A program made the translations under genes and the position numbers. A stretch of 64,000 nucleotides of DNA from Octadecabacter dasysiphoniae (GTDB lineage Bacteria; Pseudomonadota; Alphaproteobacteria; Rhodobacterales; Rhodobacteraceae), in contig NZ_JAKGAQ010000002.1 of NCBI RefSeq assembly GCF_021532615.1, positions 248,001 to 312,000 on the forward strand. Direction: 5' to 3'. The notes beneath the pieces are model-generated. The model made no database searches, had not been told where the DNA came from, and saw nothing but the letters and a program-made list of their open reading frames with translations. This document shows positions 1-10,976 of this stretch, piece by piece; within the stretch, counting starts at the first letter, position 1; every line of letters begins with the position of its first letter.

Positions 1-1
1 A

Positions 2-607
2 TGGCTGTGGGATCGCGGCTATGAGGGCGGTGGTCCGCAGCTCGAACTCCTGCGCCGCCTCGCCCACTGGATGATGAAAGAACCCGAGCTTGAAGAAGAA
101 GCGATGTGGGTTGAACCCAACGGGTTGTCCATGCGCATCATCCGCCGCACGTTGGAAGACAGCACAGGCGAAGTCACGATCATCCACCCCGATGGGACCG
201 AAACAATCGTCACCTTGGATGAAATCACCCCGGGGCGCTACGAACTGCTGTGGGAAGCACCCGAGGTCGGCCTGTACCGTTTGCGTGACGGGGACGTTGA
301 AACTGTCATTGCCCTCGGCCCCGCCGCCCCGCGTGAATTTGAACAGACAATTGCCAGTGGTGATGTGCTGGCTGATCTGGTTGCGGGCACGAACGGCGGG
401 ATCGTGACGATGACAGACGGTTTGCCGAGCTTGCGCGATGTCCGCGCGGGCCGTCCGGCTGTGGGAAACGGCTGGATCGGCATCACCCCGCGCGACGCCT
501 ACCGCACGGCAGACGTCAGTGTGACACCATTGCTTCCGGCATGGCTCGCGCTGTTGCTGGCGGGTCTGTTGGTGATCGGCGCGTGGCTGCGTGAAGGCCG
601 GCGTTAA
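2..607 (+). CDS. C-terminal part of a large membrane protein (5' end outside window)
   Basis: The reading frame is open from base 2 to the TAA at 605-607, so the gene begins upstream of the window. The internal ATG at 71 is not the start, because coding-like sequence (WLWDRGYEGGG, LLRRLAHWMMKEPELEEEA) runs in frame before it. The visible 201 residues hold a soluble beta-rich stretch and then one membrane helix near the C-terminus (LLPAWLALLLAGLLVIGAWL) with a short basic tail. This resembles the end of the large glutamine-amidotransferase-like membrane proteins that alphaproteobacteria encode beside MoxR/DUF58/VWA genes. That family call is from memory of the family and cannot be tested on a fragment. 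The end overlaps the convergent gene at 604-936 by 4 bases. Confidence 0.72.
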   Translation, partial: WLWDRGYEGGGPQLELLRRLAHWMMKEPELEEEAMWVEPNGLSMRIIRRTLEDSTGEVTIIHPDGTETIVTLDEITPGRYELLWEAPEVGLYRLRDGDVETVIALGPAAPREFEQTIASGDVLADLVAGTNGGIVTMTDGLPSLRDVRAGRPAVGNGWIGITPRDAYRTADVSVTPLLPAWLALLLAGLLVIGAWLREGRR

Positions 608-936
608 TTTGGGCTGAATGGCACAGTGTCATCGGCCCAGCCGCCCACGTTGTCGGACGCACGGATAAATACCTGCGTTACGCCGTCGGGCACCATGATC
701 TGGCTGGACCGTGTGAACGGCTGTTCGTTCACATGCGGGTGGGCCAGAACGCGGGTGCCCAGAACGGTTCCATCCGCCAATTCAACCCGCCAGCCATCTG
801 CGTAATCGTCCCAACCGGTATCGCCATGCGACAGGGTGACGTCGAACCGCCCGTCAGAATAGGTGATGTTTTCGACAACAGGTGCATCGGCCAAAACGGG
901 CGATGCGGCGAACAGCAAGGGGATCAAATATTTCAT
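604..936 (-). CDS. Small exported protein of unknown function
   Basis: This encodes 110 residues. I chose the ATG at 936 because it begins a clean signal peptide (MKYLIPLLFAASPVLADA, cleavage probably after ALA); the longer frame upstream lacks one. The mature part is about 95 residues, rich in aspartate and tryptophan, with no cysteine or membrane helix, so it should be periplasmic. I do not recognise a catalytic motif. The pattern (V-x-NITYSDGRFDVTLSHGDTGWDDYADGW) looks like a small beta-sandwich. It lies 35 bases downstream of the DUF599 gene on the same strand and may be cotranscribed with it. Confidence 0.7.
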   Translation of the reverse strand: MKYLIPLLFAASPVLADAPVVENITYSDGRFDVTLSHGDTGWDDYADGWRVELADGTVLGTRVLAHPHVNEQPFTRSSQIMVPDGVTQVFIRASDNVGGWADDTVPFSPN

Positions 937-971
937 GGGGCTAGAATAACGACACGCGCCCGCAGGCCAAA

Positions 972-1691
972 TCACGCTTTGGTGTCGGCGTCATCTGGCA
1001 TGTCTTCCATGATGATGGCACGCGGCACTGACGCGAATTCGCGGCTCCAGATGACCCAAGCGGTGACGACCACGGCACCCAGCAGCGCGATCGGCCCCGC
1101 CAGCCACGCCACGGCCCCCAGCGCGAAATACATCGACCGCAAACCGCGGTTGAAATTCATCGCAGATCGTATGTTCAGCTCCGCCGCTTTGGATGCCATG
1201 GGCTGCGCCATCGGGTCATTCGGGTCGTTCGGCACGGCGGCGATCATCACGCTGCAATAGCCGAACACGCGGTTGGACCACACGAATTTCAAGAACGCAT
1301 TGCCGAGCAGAAGCAGAACCAGCCCGAGTTTGATTTGCAGAATCAGGATCGGGCTTTGGACCATAGTAATTTCTTCGGCCACGCCGCGCAGAGGTTCGAC
1401 ATTGCCGATCAGCGCCAGCACACCACCCACCGCCAACAGGCTGGTTGAGGCGAAGAATGCAGTGCCTTGGCGCAGGCTGGCGATGATCTGCGCGTCAAAT
1501 ATCCGCGTGTCGCGGGTGATCAGAACGCGCATCCATTCACGGCGGTATTCCGACATGACAATCGTCACAGACGGGCGCGCCGCTGTGGGATGTTCAATCC
1601 ACCACGTCAGCCCAAGCCACACCGCAACAAGAAGGCCCACGGCGATGGCATCAAGCCCCGTCAGGCTGTTGAATTCTGTCATAAAGTTCAT
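972..1691 (-). CDS. DUF599 family integral membrane protein
   Basis: This encodes about 239 residues. Four hydrophobic segments are visible: LDAIAVGLLVAVWLGLTWW near the start, FFASTSLLAVGGVLALIG, ILQIKLGLVLLLLGNAFLKF, and a C-terminal AVAWLAGPIALLGAVVV segment. Between them are the polar signatures EYRREWM and RSAMNFNRGLRSMYFALG, which are typical of the DUF599 family, a membrane family without an assigned activity. I placed the start at the ATG at 1691 because an AGGG lies about 9 bases upstream; ATGs at 1721 and 1682 are alternatives. The gene is divergent from glcD, with about 80 bases between the starts, so the two promoters must share that gap. Confidence 0.85.
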   Translation of the reverse strand: MNFMTEFNSLTGLDAIAVGLLVAVWLGLTWWIEHPTAARPSVTIVMSEYRREWMRVLITRDTRIFDAQIIASLRQGTAFFASTSLLAVGGVLALIGNVEPLRGVAEEITMVQSPILILQIKLGLVLLLLGNAFLKFVWSNRVFGYCSVMIAAVPNDPNDPMAQPMASKAAELNIRSAMNFNRGLRSMYFALGAVAWLAGPIALLGAVVVTAWVIWSREFASVPRAIIMEDMPDDADTKA

Positions 1692-1772
1692 GCGCCGGAC
1701 CCTATCTGGAAAGTCTGCCATAGACACGGGGCCAAATTGGTTATATTTCTTTACCAATCGGAGGATATACCC

Positions 1773-3212
1773 ATGGAAATGCCAATACCCAACGCCAATG
1801 TATTGTCGCGCAAATCCCAGATTGTCGAACGTTTACAATCTGTTCTGCCGCCCGCGGCCGTGATCCACACCGAATCCCAAGTGCGCGCCTATGAGTGCGA
1901 TGCTTTGACCGCTTACAAATGTCCGCCCCTCTGCGCCGTTCTTCCGGCCTCAACCGAGGAGGTCGCGGCGGTGCTGAAGGTATGCCATGACATGGGCGTT
2001 CCTGTCGTGCCGCGCGGGTCGGGCACATCGCTGGCGGGCGGCGCGTTGCCGACGGCAGATTGCGTGATTTTAGGCACCGCGCGGCTGAATGCCGTTTTGG
2101 AAACCAACTACGATGATCGTTATATTCGCGTGCAATCGGGCCGCACGAACCTATCCGTCACAGGCGCGGTTGAGGAAATGGATTTCTTCTATGCGCCTGA
2201 CCCGTCCAGCCAGCTTGCCTGTGCGATTGCGGGCAACGTGGCGATGAATTCGGGCGGGGCGCATTGTTTGAAATACGGTGTGACGACGAACAATTTGCTC
2301 GGCGTGAAAATGGTGCTGATGGACGGCACAATCACCGAAATCGGCGGCGGGCATCTGGATGCGGCGGGGCTTGATCTGCTGGGGCTGATCTGCGGATCAG
2401 AAGGGCAATTGGGCGTCGTGACCGAGGCGACATTGCGGATTTTGCGCAAGCCCGAAGGCGCGCGGCCTGTGCTGATGGCGTTCAACGACAACGAAGTCGC
2501 GGGGGCCTGTGTCGCTGACATCATCAAGGCGGGTGTTTTGCCTGTCGCGATCGAATTTATGGATCGTTTGTGCATCGAGACCACGGAAAACTACGCCAAG
2601 GCCGGATATCCCGATTGCAACGCGCTATTGATCGTTGAGGTCGAAGGCGCGCCCGAAGAAATCGACGAACAGCTTGCGCTGATCCTTGAAATCGCGCGCC
2701 GCCATGATCCGGTTGAACTGCGCGAAGCGAAATCACCAGAAGAAGCCGCGCGCATCTGGTTGGGCCGCAAATCTGCGTTTGGTGCGATTGGCCAGATCAG
2801 CGATTACATGTGTCTGGACGGGACGATCCCCGTGTCGTCCCTGCCCATGGTGCTGCGCCGCATCGGGGAGCTGTCAGAGGAATATGGCCTGAAGGTCGGC
2901 AATGTATTCCACGCAGGGGATGGCAACATGCATCCGCTGATTTGTTATGACGCCAACAAACCCGGCGATCTGGAATTGTGCGAAGCCATGGGCGCCGAAA
3001 TCCTCAAACTGTGTGTTGATGCGGGTGGCTGCCTGACGGGTGAACACGGCGTGGGTATCGAAAAACGCGATCTGATGAGCCACCAGTTTGATCCGGCTGA
3101 TCTGGAAATCCAGATGGCCGTTAAGGATGTGTTTGACCCTGACTGGTTGCTTAATCCGGCCAAGGTGTTCCCGCTTGATACCAGCCAATCGCGCCGCATT
3201 GCCGCAGAATAG
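1773..3212 (+). CDS. glcD: Glycolate oxidase subunit GlcD, FAD-linked
   Basis: This 479-residue flavoprotein is the catalytic subunit of glycolate dehydrogenase, which oxidises glycolate to glyoxylate and passes electrons to the respiratory chain. The N-terminal half has the PCMH-type FAD site (VPRGSGTSLAGGALP, then DPSSQLACAIAGNVAMNSGG). The C-terminal FAD-oxidase domain has GNVFHAGDGNMHPLICYD and the late signature GEHGVGIEKRDLM. The start is the ATG at 1773, preceded by a GGAGGA box at 1760-1765; an open frame extends further upstream but has no comparable signal. It is the first gene of a glcD-glcE-X-glcF run with a 9-base gap to glcE. D-lactate dehydrogenase is related, but the three-gene arrangement favours glycolate. 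Confidence 0.94.
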   Translation: MEMPIPNANVLSRKSQIVERLQSVLPPAAVIHTESQVRAYECDALTAYKCPPLCAVLPASTEEVAAVLKVCHDMGVPVVPRGSGTSLAGGALPTADCVILGTARLNAVLETNYDDRYIRVQSGRTNLSVTGAVEEMDFFYAPDPSSQLACAIAGNVAMNSGGAHCLKYGVTTNNLLGVKMVLMDGTITEIGGGHLDAAGLDLLGLICGSEGQLGVVTEATLRILRKPEGARPVLMAFNDNEVAGACVADIIKAGVLPVAIEFMDRLCIETTENYAKAGYPDCNALLIVEVEGAPEEIDEQLALILEIARRHDPVELREAKSPEEAARIWLGRKSAFGAIGQISDYMCLDGTIPVSSLPMVLRRIGELSEEYGLKVGNVFHAGDGNMHPLICYDANKPGDLELCEAMGAEILKLCVDAGGCLTGEHGVGIEKRDLMSHQFDPADLEIQMAVKDVFDPDWLLNPAKVFPLDTSQSRRIAAE

Positions 3213-3221
3213 AAGACCGTT

Positions 3222-4316
3222 ATGACACCAAAGACCGAACAAGAACTGGCCGACGCAATTGCATCCGCCAAAGGCCCGCTGCACATCACAGGCGGCGGGA
3301 CGCGCCCGATTGGGAACCCCGTTGTCGGCGAGGGGCTGAGCACTTCGGGCCTGTCTGGCATCACGTTGTATGAACCGGGTGCACTGACGATTGTGGCGCA
3401 GGCCGGAACCCCCGTGGCCGAGATTGAGGCGGCTTTGGACAGCGAAAATCAACGCCTTGCCTTTGAACCGATGGATCACCGCGCCCTGCTGGGCACGTCA
3501 GGCGCGCCGACAATTGGTGGCGTCGTGGCGGGCAATGTCAGCGGATCGCGCCGCATTGCCGTTGGCGCATGTCGTGACCATGCCTTGGGCGTGCGGTTTG
3601 TCGATGGCGCGGGCGAGATCACCAAAAACGGGGGCCGCGTGATGAAGAACGTCACGGGATATGACCTCGTGAAACTGATGTGCGGATCGTTCGGGACGTT
3701 GGGCGTTCTAAGCGAAGTATCGCTAAAGGTTCTGCCCAAGCCTGAAACATCTGCGACGTTGACGCTGCATGGGCTTTCTGTTGCGCAATCTGTCGAAGCG
3801 ATGTCAGCCGCGCTTGGATCGCCGTTCGAAGTAACCGGGGCCGCGCGCACGCACGACACGCATATTCGCATCGAAGGGTTTGCAGCATCCGTGGCGTATC
3901 GGTTGGAAAAGTTGAAAGACCTGCTGTCGGGTTATGGCGAAATAAGCGTTACCGAAGATGCCAATCTTTGGGCTGGTATCACCAACGTCACAGGGTTCGC
4001 CAAAACTGACAGCGACATATGGCGCGTGTCCATCAAGCCAAGCGATGCGCCCGCGCTGATCGCGGCCCTGCCGGACACCTGTGAAACAAGCCTGGATTGG
4101 GGCGGTGGTTTGATCTGGGTGGCAACGCCCGCCGGAACAGATTTGCGCGCAACGATGGCCGTGGATGGCCACGCGACCCTTGTGCGCGCCAGCACCCAAA
4201 CCCGTGCGGCCCTGCCCGTGTTCCACCCCGAAAACCCCACCGTCACGGCACTGTCCCAAGGGTTGCGCGCCAAGTTTGACCCGCGCGGCATTTTGAATGC
4301 GGGGCTGATGGGGTGA
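3222..4316 (+). CDS. glcE: Glycolate oxidase subunit GlcE, FAD-binding
   Basis: This 364-residue protein is related to GlcD and is the second flavin-binding subunit of the membrane-associated glycolate oxidase. Visible signatures are the short N-terminal FAD loop (LHITGGGTRPIG), the central GTSGAPTIGGVVAGNVSGSRR, and DLVKLMCGSFGTLGVLSEVSLKVLPKPE. It lacks the long C-terminal cap of GlcD, as GlcE proteins do, and its length is normal for the family. It ends in a TGA overlapped by the GTG of the next gene (GTGA at 4313-4316), which implies translational coupling. GlcD, GlcE and GlcF are all needed for activity in E. coli, which is the established basis for the operon reading. Confidence 0.93.
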   Translation: MTPKTEQELADAIASAKGPLHITGGGTRPIGNPVVGEGLSTSGLSGITLYEPGALTIVAQAGTPVAEIEAALDSENQRLAFEPMDHRALLGTSGAPTIGGVVAGNVSGSRRIAVGACRDHALGVRFVDGAGEITKNGGRVMKNVTGYDLVKLMCGSFGTLGVLSEVSLKVLPKPETSATLTLHGLSVAQSVEAMSAALGSPFEVTGAARTHDTHIRIEGFAASVAYRLEKLKDLLSGYGEISVTEDANLWAGITNVTGFAKTDSDIWRVSIKPSDAPALIAALPDTCETSLDWGGGLIWVATPAGTDLRATMAVDGHATLVRASTQTRAALPVFHPENPTVTALSQGLRAKFDPRGILNAGLMG

Positions 4317-4630
4317 GCGGTGTTTCTGTCGCTTTCGTTCTTATTCCCTGCATCGCCGCAGTGATCACGGCCGCAGTGATCAGCGATTGGCGGCTGGCGG
4401 CGGCGGCGTTTTTCGGCGCGGTTGGCATGCTGTTTCTTGCGCCCACCCTGCCCGACGGCGTTCGCGTGTTCGGCAGCCCTGTTTTTAGCGGTGTGGCGAT
4501 TGGTGCCGCGACGCTTGTGGCACAATTGCTGTGGCGCCCGACCGTATCCACGTGGTCGCGTATGACCGCCGCTATGATGGTGACCTTTGCGGTCACGTTT
4601 GGCCATCTCATCTCGCTTGGAGTGTTCTGA
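4313..4630 (+). CDS. Small integral membrane protein inserted between glcE and glcF
   Basis: This 105-residue, almost wholly hydrophobic protein has about four predicted membrane helices (segments starting VAFVLIPCIAAVITAAVI, LAAAAFFGAVGMLFLA, VFSGVAIGAATLVAQLL, AAMMVTFAVTFGHLISLG). It uses a GTG start that overlaps the glcE stop, and its own stop ends 1 base before the glcF ATG, so it is translated as part of the glc operon. I recognise no family. Its place suggests a membrane partner for the glycolate oxidase subunits or a glycolate-related membrane function, but that is inference from position only. Confidence 0.72.
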   Translation: MSGVSVAFVLIPCIAAVITAAVISDWRLAAAAFFGAVGMLFLAPTLPDGVRVFGSPVFSGVAIGAATLVAQLLWRPTVSTWSRMTAAMMVTFAVTFGHLISLGVF

Positions 4631-4631
4631 T

Positions 4632-5951
4632 ATGCAGACGACATTTACCCCCGATCAGCTGCGCGACAGTGGCACGGCCCGTGCCAATGAAATCCTGCGC
4701 ACCTGTGTGCACTGCGGATTTTGCACGGCCACCTGCCCGACCTATCAGGTTCTTGGCGATGAGCTCGACAGTCCGCGGGGGCGGATTTATCTGATCAAGG
4801 ACATGCTGGAAAACGAACGTGTGCCGGACGAAAAGACCGTTGGCCACATTGATAAATGCCTGTCTTGTCTGGCCTGCATGACGACCTGCCCAAGCGGCGT
4901 GCATTACATGCATCTGGTTGACCACGCGCGCGAATATATTGAAAACACGTATAAACGCCCGCTGTCTGACCGCGTGTTGCGTTGGACGCTGGCGAAAATC
5001 CTGCCCTACCCGATGCGGTTTCGGGTTGCCCTGCTCGGCGCCAAAATCGGGCGGCCTTTTGCGCGGTTCATGCCTGATGCGCGGCTGCGTGCGATGCTGG
5101 AAATGGCCCCGAAAACGATCCCGCCCGTGTCGCGCAATGATGACCCGCAGACCTTTCCCGCGCAGGACAAAAAGATGCGCGTGGCGCTGATGACGGGCTG
5201 TGCGCAAAAGGCGCTGAACACGGACATTAACGATGCAACAATCCGCCTGCTGACCCGTTTGGGCGCAGAAGTGGTGGTCGCCGCAGGCCAGGGCTGCTGC
5301 GGTGCGCTGACCCACCACATGGGCAAAACCGCCGAAAGCCATGGCACAGCGGCCAAGAACATCCGCGCGTGGAAGGCGGAAATGGACAACGGCGGACTGG
5401 ATGCCATCGTCATCAACACATCCGGCTGCGGCACCACCGTAAAGGATTACGGGCATATGTTCCGCGACACCGATCTGGCGGAGGATGCCAAAGCTGTCGC
5501 CGCGATTGCGATGGATGTTTCTGAGGTGTTGATGAAACTGGACCTGCCCGAAAACGGAGCGCCGGATGTGACCGTGGCCTATCACGCCGCCTGTTCGTTG
5601 CAGCACGGCCAGCAGATCAAAACCTTTCCAAAAGACCTGCTGCGCCGCGCCGGTTTCAAGGTCGCCGAACCTGCTGACAGCCACCTGTGCTGTGGGTCTG
5701 CGGGCACCTACAACCTGATGCAGCCCGAGATTTCCAAGCAGCTTAAGGCGCGCAAGGTGCAAACCCTTGAGGCCGTGAAGCCTGATATTATTGCCGCCGG
5801 AAACATCGGATGCATGATGCAGATTGGTGGCGCCACGGACGTGCCGATTGTGCATACTGTTGAACTGCTCGATTGGGCGACGGGTGGGCCAAAGCCACCA
5901 GCCCTCACCGCGCCGGGCAAACGCGCGCCCGAGGTGCCGATCCTGCGATAG
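4632..5951 (+). CDS. glcF: Glycolate oxidase iron-sulfur subunit GlcF
   Basis: This 439-residue protein carries electrons from the flavin subunits to the membrane quinone pool. The N-terminal region has two ferredoxin-type clusters, CVHCGFCTATCPTYQ and CLSCLACMTTCPSG, each a CxxCxxCxxxCP motif. The C-terminal half has two CCG-domain cores (GQGCCGALTHHMG and SHLCCGSAGTYN), which are typical of GlcF, heterodisulfide reductase and LutA proteins. The ATG at 4632 lies just after the preceding stop; an in-frame earlier start at 4587 would lie inside the small membrane gene and is rejected. It closes the glc operon. A possible promoter or terminator in the 55 bases before the next gene was not evident. 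Confidence 0.94.
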   Translation: MQTTFTPDQLRDSGTARANEILRTCVHCGFCTATCPTYQVLGDELDSPRGRIYLIKDMLENERVPDEKTVGHIDKCLSCLACMTTCPSGVHYMHLVDHAREYIENTYKRPLSDRVLRWTLAKILPYPMRFRVALLGAKIGRPFARFMPDARLRAMLEMAPKTIPPVSRNDDPQTFPAQDKKMRVALMTGCAQKALNTDINDATIRLLTRLGAEVVVAAGQGCCGALTHHMGKTAESHGTAAKNIRAWKAEMDNGGLDAIVINTSGCGTTVKDYGHMFRDTDLAEDAKAVAAIAMDVSEVLMKLDLPENGAPDVTVAYHAACSLQHGQQIKTFPKDLLRRAGFKVAEPADSHLCCGSAGTYNLMQPEISKQLKARKVQTLEAVKPDIIAAGNIGCMMQIGGATDVPIVHTVELLDWATGGPKPPALTAPGKRAPEVPILR

Positions 5952-6006
5952 TGCCTCATTTGTGCCGTATTGGAGCGTTAATTATTACGAAACAAACGGA
6001 TGAGTG

Positions 6007-6819
6007 ATGCGTTTAGCCTTTATTTCATTGATGCTTTGGGTCGTTGCAGCCGTGACTGCACAGGCCCAGACAAGCGCGTTGCAAGAACTGTCCACCGGCA
6101 ATGACGCTCGTGGCTGGGAGGCCGTGGGCCGTTTGGACATTGACGGCAAAGGGTTTTGCACGGGCGCGCTGATCGCCCCTGATCTGGTTTTGACCGCCGC
6201 ACATTGCATGTATGACAAGAACGGCGGCGACGCGGTTGATACGTCGCGCATTCAGTTTCTTGCCGGATTGCGCAGCGGCCGCCCCGAAGCGTCGCGGTCC
6301 GTGCGCACTGCCGTGATCCACCCGTCCTACACACACACCGGCGAAGCAACCCCCGCCATCGTGCGCTATGACGTGGCTTTGTTGCAGCTTGATCGCCCTA
6401 TCAGATCAGCGCGCATTGAACCGTTCGCGGTGTCGACATCCATGCGGCGCGGTACAGAAGTCGCGGTGGTGTCGTACGCACAAGACCGCGCCGAGGCCCC
6501 GTCTTTGCAAGAGGTGTGCAATGTGTTGGGCCAACAGGACAGCGTGCTGATCATGGATTGTAACGTCAATTTCGGATCATCCGGCGCGCCGATCTTTCGG
6601 TATGAAAACGGCATTCCGCGTCTGGTGTCAGTCGTGTCCGCGATGGCCGAATTGGACGGTGAAAAGGTCGCGCTCGGTATGGATTTGGCCGAACCGATCG
6701 CGGTTCTGCGACTGGCGCTGGAACGGGGCCGTTGGCAGTTCAACACGCCGCCCGCCACCGCACGTGTCACCCGCCCGGGCGAACGCGCGGATACCGGTGC
6801 GCTTTTCGTGCGCCCCTGA
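6007..6819 (+). CDS. Secreted trypsin-like serine protease
   Basis: This encodes 270 residues with a signal peptide (MRLAFISLMLWVVAAVTAQAQ) and an S1-type chymotrypsin fold. The catalytic His lies in VLTAAHCMYD, the Asp in RYDVALLQLD, and the Ser in NVNFGSSGAPIF. The usual GDSGGP is replaced by GSSGAP, as is common in V8-like and bacterial trypsin-like proteases, so the triad is complete. The protein should act in the periplasm or outside. I chose the ATG at 6007, but a GTG immediately before it (6004) is possible. A second, much larger protease of the same fold with a repeat domain lies at 44846-46696. Confidence 0.88.
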   Translation: MRLAFISLMLWVVAAVTAQAQTSALQELSTGNDARGWEAVGRLDIDGKGFCTGALIAPDLVLTAAHCMYDKNGGDAVDTSRIQFLAGLRSGRPEASRSVRTAVIHPSYTHTGEATPAIVRYDVALLQLDRPIRSARIEPFAVSTSMRRGTEVAVVSYAQDRAEAPSLQEVCNVLGQQDSVLIMDCNVNFGSSGAPIFRYENGIPRLVSVVSAMAELDGEKVALGMDLAEPIAVLRLALERGRWQFNTPPATARVTRPGERADTGALFVRP

Positions 6820-6837
6820 TCTTGCGCATTCGCGGGT

Positions 6838-6866
6838 CTTGAAACCTGCACAACCCCTCACCAAAT
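6838..6866 (+). promoter_or_regulatory. Candidate sigma-32 (heat shock) promoter for the hsp20 gene
   Basis: CTTGAAA at 6838-6844 matches the RpoH -35 consensus exactly. After 14 bases comes CACCAAATA (from 6859), which resembles the CCCCATNT -10 element. Transcription would start near 6875 and give a leader of roughly 85 bases before the hsp20 ATG. The placement upstream of a small heat shock gene supports the call; the -10 match is only moderate. Confidence 0.5.
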
Positions 6867-6908
6867 ACTTTTCATCGGGACGCCAATCATGGGTCTCGTG
6901 ACGACCTG

Positions 6909-6955
6909 CCTTGCCCATATGGGAAGGCGCACATTGTTATCGCTTTACGGAGGAT
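6909..6955 (+). promoter_or_regulatory. Probable ROSE-type RNA thermometer in the hsp20 leader
   Basis: Two hairpins lie in the leader. The first is CCTT-G-CCC-ATAT-GGG-AAGG at 6909-6927, a near-perfect stem with one bulged G. The second, at 6939-6955, sequesters the ribosome site. Bases 6939-6945 (AUCGCUU) pair with 6950-6955 (GAGGAU), leaving G6942 bulged and a UACG loop. This is the hallmark of ROSE elements, a UYGCU motif pairing with the AGGA of the Shine-Dalgarno with an unpaired G, as known from rhizobial small heat shock genes. The SD is GGAGGA at 6949-6954, 6 bases before the ATG. Confidence 0.7.
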
Positions 6956-6960
6956 ACCCC

Positions 6961-7428
6961 ATGCGAACTTTGAATCTTGCCCCGCTGCACCGTGCGACTG
7001 TCGGTTTTGACCAGATCACCGATATGATGGACCGCATTTTGTCCAATGACGCCGGCCAGCAAAGCTACCCGCCCTATAACATCGAAAAAACCGCAGACGA
7101 CGGCTGGCGTATTTCCATCGCCGTGGCCGGATTTGCCGAGGATGACCTGCACGTTGAAATCAAAGAAAACGCGCTGCATGTGACCGCGAAAAAGGCCGAA
7201 GACGAAGCAGAGCGGACGTATTTGCACCGCGGCATCGCGACCCGTGCATTCAGCCGCCGTTTCCATCTGGCCGACCACGTGAAGGTCACCGGTGCGACCC
7301 ACGAACACGGCATGTTGCACATTGAACTGGTGCGCGAAGTGCCAGAGGCGCTGAAACCCCGCCGGATCGAGATCGCGAAATCCGCGCCAAAAGCGGCGGA
7401 TGTGATCGAGGCTGAAAAGGTCAACTAA
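6961..7428 (+). CDS. Small heat shock protein, Hsp20/IbpA family
   Basis: This 155-residue holdase chaperone binds unfolding proteins during heat stress. The alpha-crystallin domain spans about residues 40-130: YNIEKTADDGWRISIAVAGF and then DLHVEIKENALHVTAKK. It ends in the conserved HGMLHIEL strand, followed by a tail with RRIEIAKS in place of a strict IxI. The N-terminus (MRTLNLAPLHRATVGFDQI) is of the IbpA class A type seen in rhizobia and Roseobacter. The start is the ATG at 6961, with a strong GGAGGA box that is itself part of the thermometer hairpin. The gene stands alone between its own promoter and a terminator. Confidence 0.93.
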   Translation: MRTLNLAPLHRATVGFDQITDMMDRILSNDAGQQSYPPYNIEKTADDGWRISIAVAGFAEDDLHVEIKENALHVTAKKAEDEAERTYLHRGIATRAFSRRFHLADHVKVTGATHEHGMLHIELVREVPEALKPRRIEIAKSAPKAADVIEAEKVN

Positions 7429-7450
7429 GCCTATCCAGATAACGAAAGAA

Positions 7451-7484
7451 CGGGCGTGCGGTCCTCCCTCCGCGCGCCCGTTTT
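7451..7484 (+). terminator. Rho-independent terminator after hsp20
   Basis: CGGGCGTGCG at 7451-7460 pairs with CGCGCGCCCG at 7471-7480 with one mismatch. The stem is followed at once by TTTT. It lies 23 bases after the hsp20 stop and in front of the convergent polA end. Confidence 0.85.
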
Positions 7485-7519
7485 CTGTTCTTACGAACCT
7501 GTAAGGCCTGCGCGTTTCG

Positions 7520-10309
<2,790 letters not shown>

Positions 10310-10370
10310 GGACGAACCCCCTTATGCAGACCACGTATAGGTAACGGGGACTGGGAGTGGGTTCAATCGT

Positions 10371-10976
10371 TCAAGCGTGCCGTGCGGTGCGATGGGCGGT
10401 ACCGACAATGATCGCACCCGCCAGAACAAACACCAGCGCCAATCCAGCCACCCAAAGGCCGACGCCCGCCGCCCCGATGTTTGAAACATCAAGAAAGAAA
10501 TACGGATACACCCCATCCAACGTCCCGCGCGCAATGGCATAGATCGAATACAGGGTGGGATATGCGCTCCAGATAATTAAATCACGCCACGCAAGGCGGC
10601 CCTTTGGTAAAACGAACAGCCAAAAGGCGATAAAGGCCGCGGGTATGATCGTGTGCATCATCATATCAACCGCGTATTCTAGCCCCATCAGATTGCGCCC
10701 CGCGGCCAGCAGGGCGTGATACACCCCCGCCACAAGGGCGATGGCCAACGCAGGGCCCGCCGTCAGCCATTGGGGCAGACCACGGCCCAGCGCAATCGCA
10801 GCGCCGACCACACCAACCAAGGCATTCGTCCAGATCGTGAAAAATCGGAAATCAATCCACAGCGCACCCAGCACGGATGCGTTGTTTTCCTGCATGGTCA
10901 TGCCAATGCGCACGGCCAACGTCACCACCACCGCAACAGCGATCACTGCGGCCAGCATGCGCACCCGTCGTGTCAC
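10371..10976 (-). CDS. Pr6Pr-type integral membrane protein
   Basis: This 201-residue protein has about six membrane helices. It resembles the Pr6Pr (FAR-17a/AIG1-like) family through FRFFTIWTNALVG near residue 45, HTIIPAAFIAFWLF, and YPTLYSIYAIARG followed by the acidic-aromatic GVYPYFFLDV. The biochemical role is not established to my knowledge. Its ATG overlaps the stop of the zinc-finger gene upstream by 4 bases (ATGA), so the two are translationally coupled. Confidence 0.82.
   Translation of the reverse strand: MTRRVRMLAAVIAVAVVVTLAVRIGMTMQENNASVLGALWIDFRFFTIWTNALVGVVGAAIALGRGLPQWLTAGPALAIALVAGVYHALLAAGRNLMGLEYAVDMMMHTIIPAAFIAFWLFVLPKGRLAWRDLIIWSAYPTLYSIYAIARGTLDGVYPYFFLDVSNIGAAGVGLWVAGLALVFVLAGAIIVGTAHRTARHA

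Noticed and set aside
1467..1772. Open frame extending glcD upstream on the plus strand
   Set aside because: It is antisense to the DUF599 gene and has no flavoprotein similarity; the GGAGGA box at 1760 fixes the start at 1773.
4608..5855. Long minus-strand open frame (about 415 codons) opposite glcF
   Set aside because: It is a shadow of a GC-rich gene: composition is His/Gly/Arg-rich without motifs, while the plus strand has clear Fe-S motifs.
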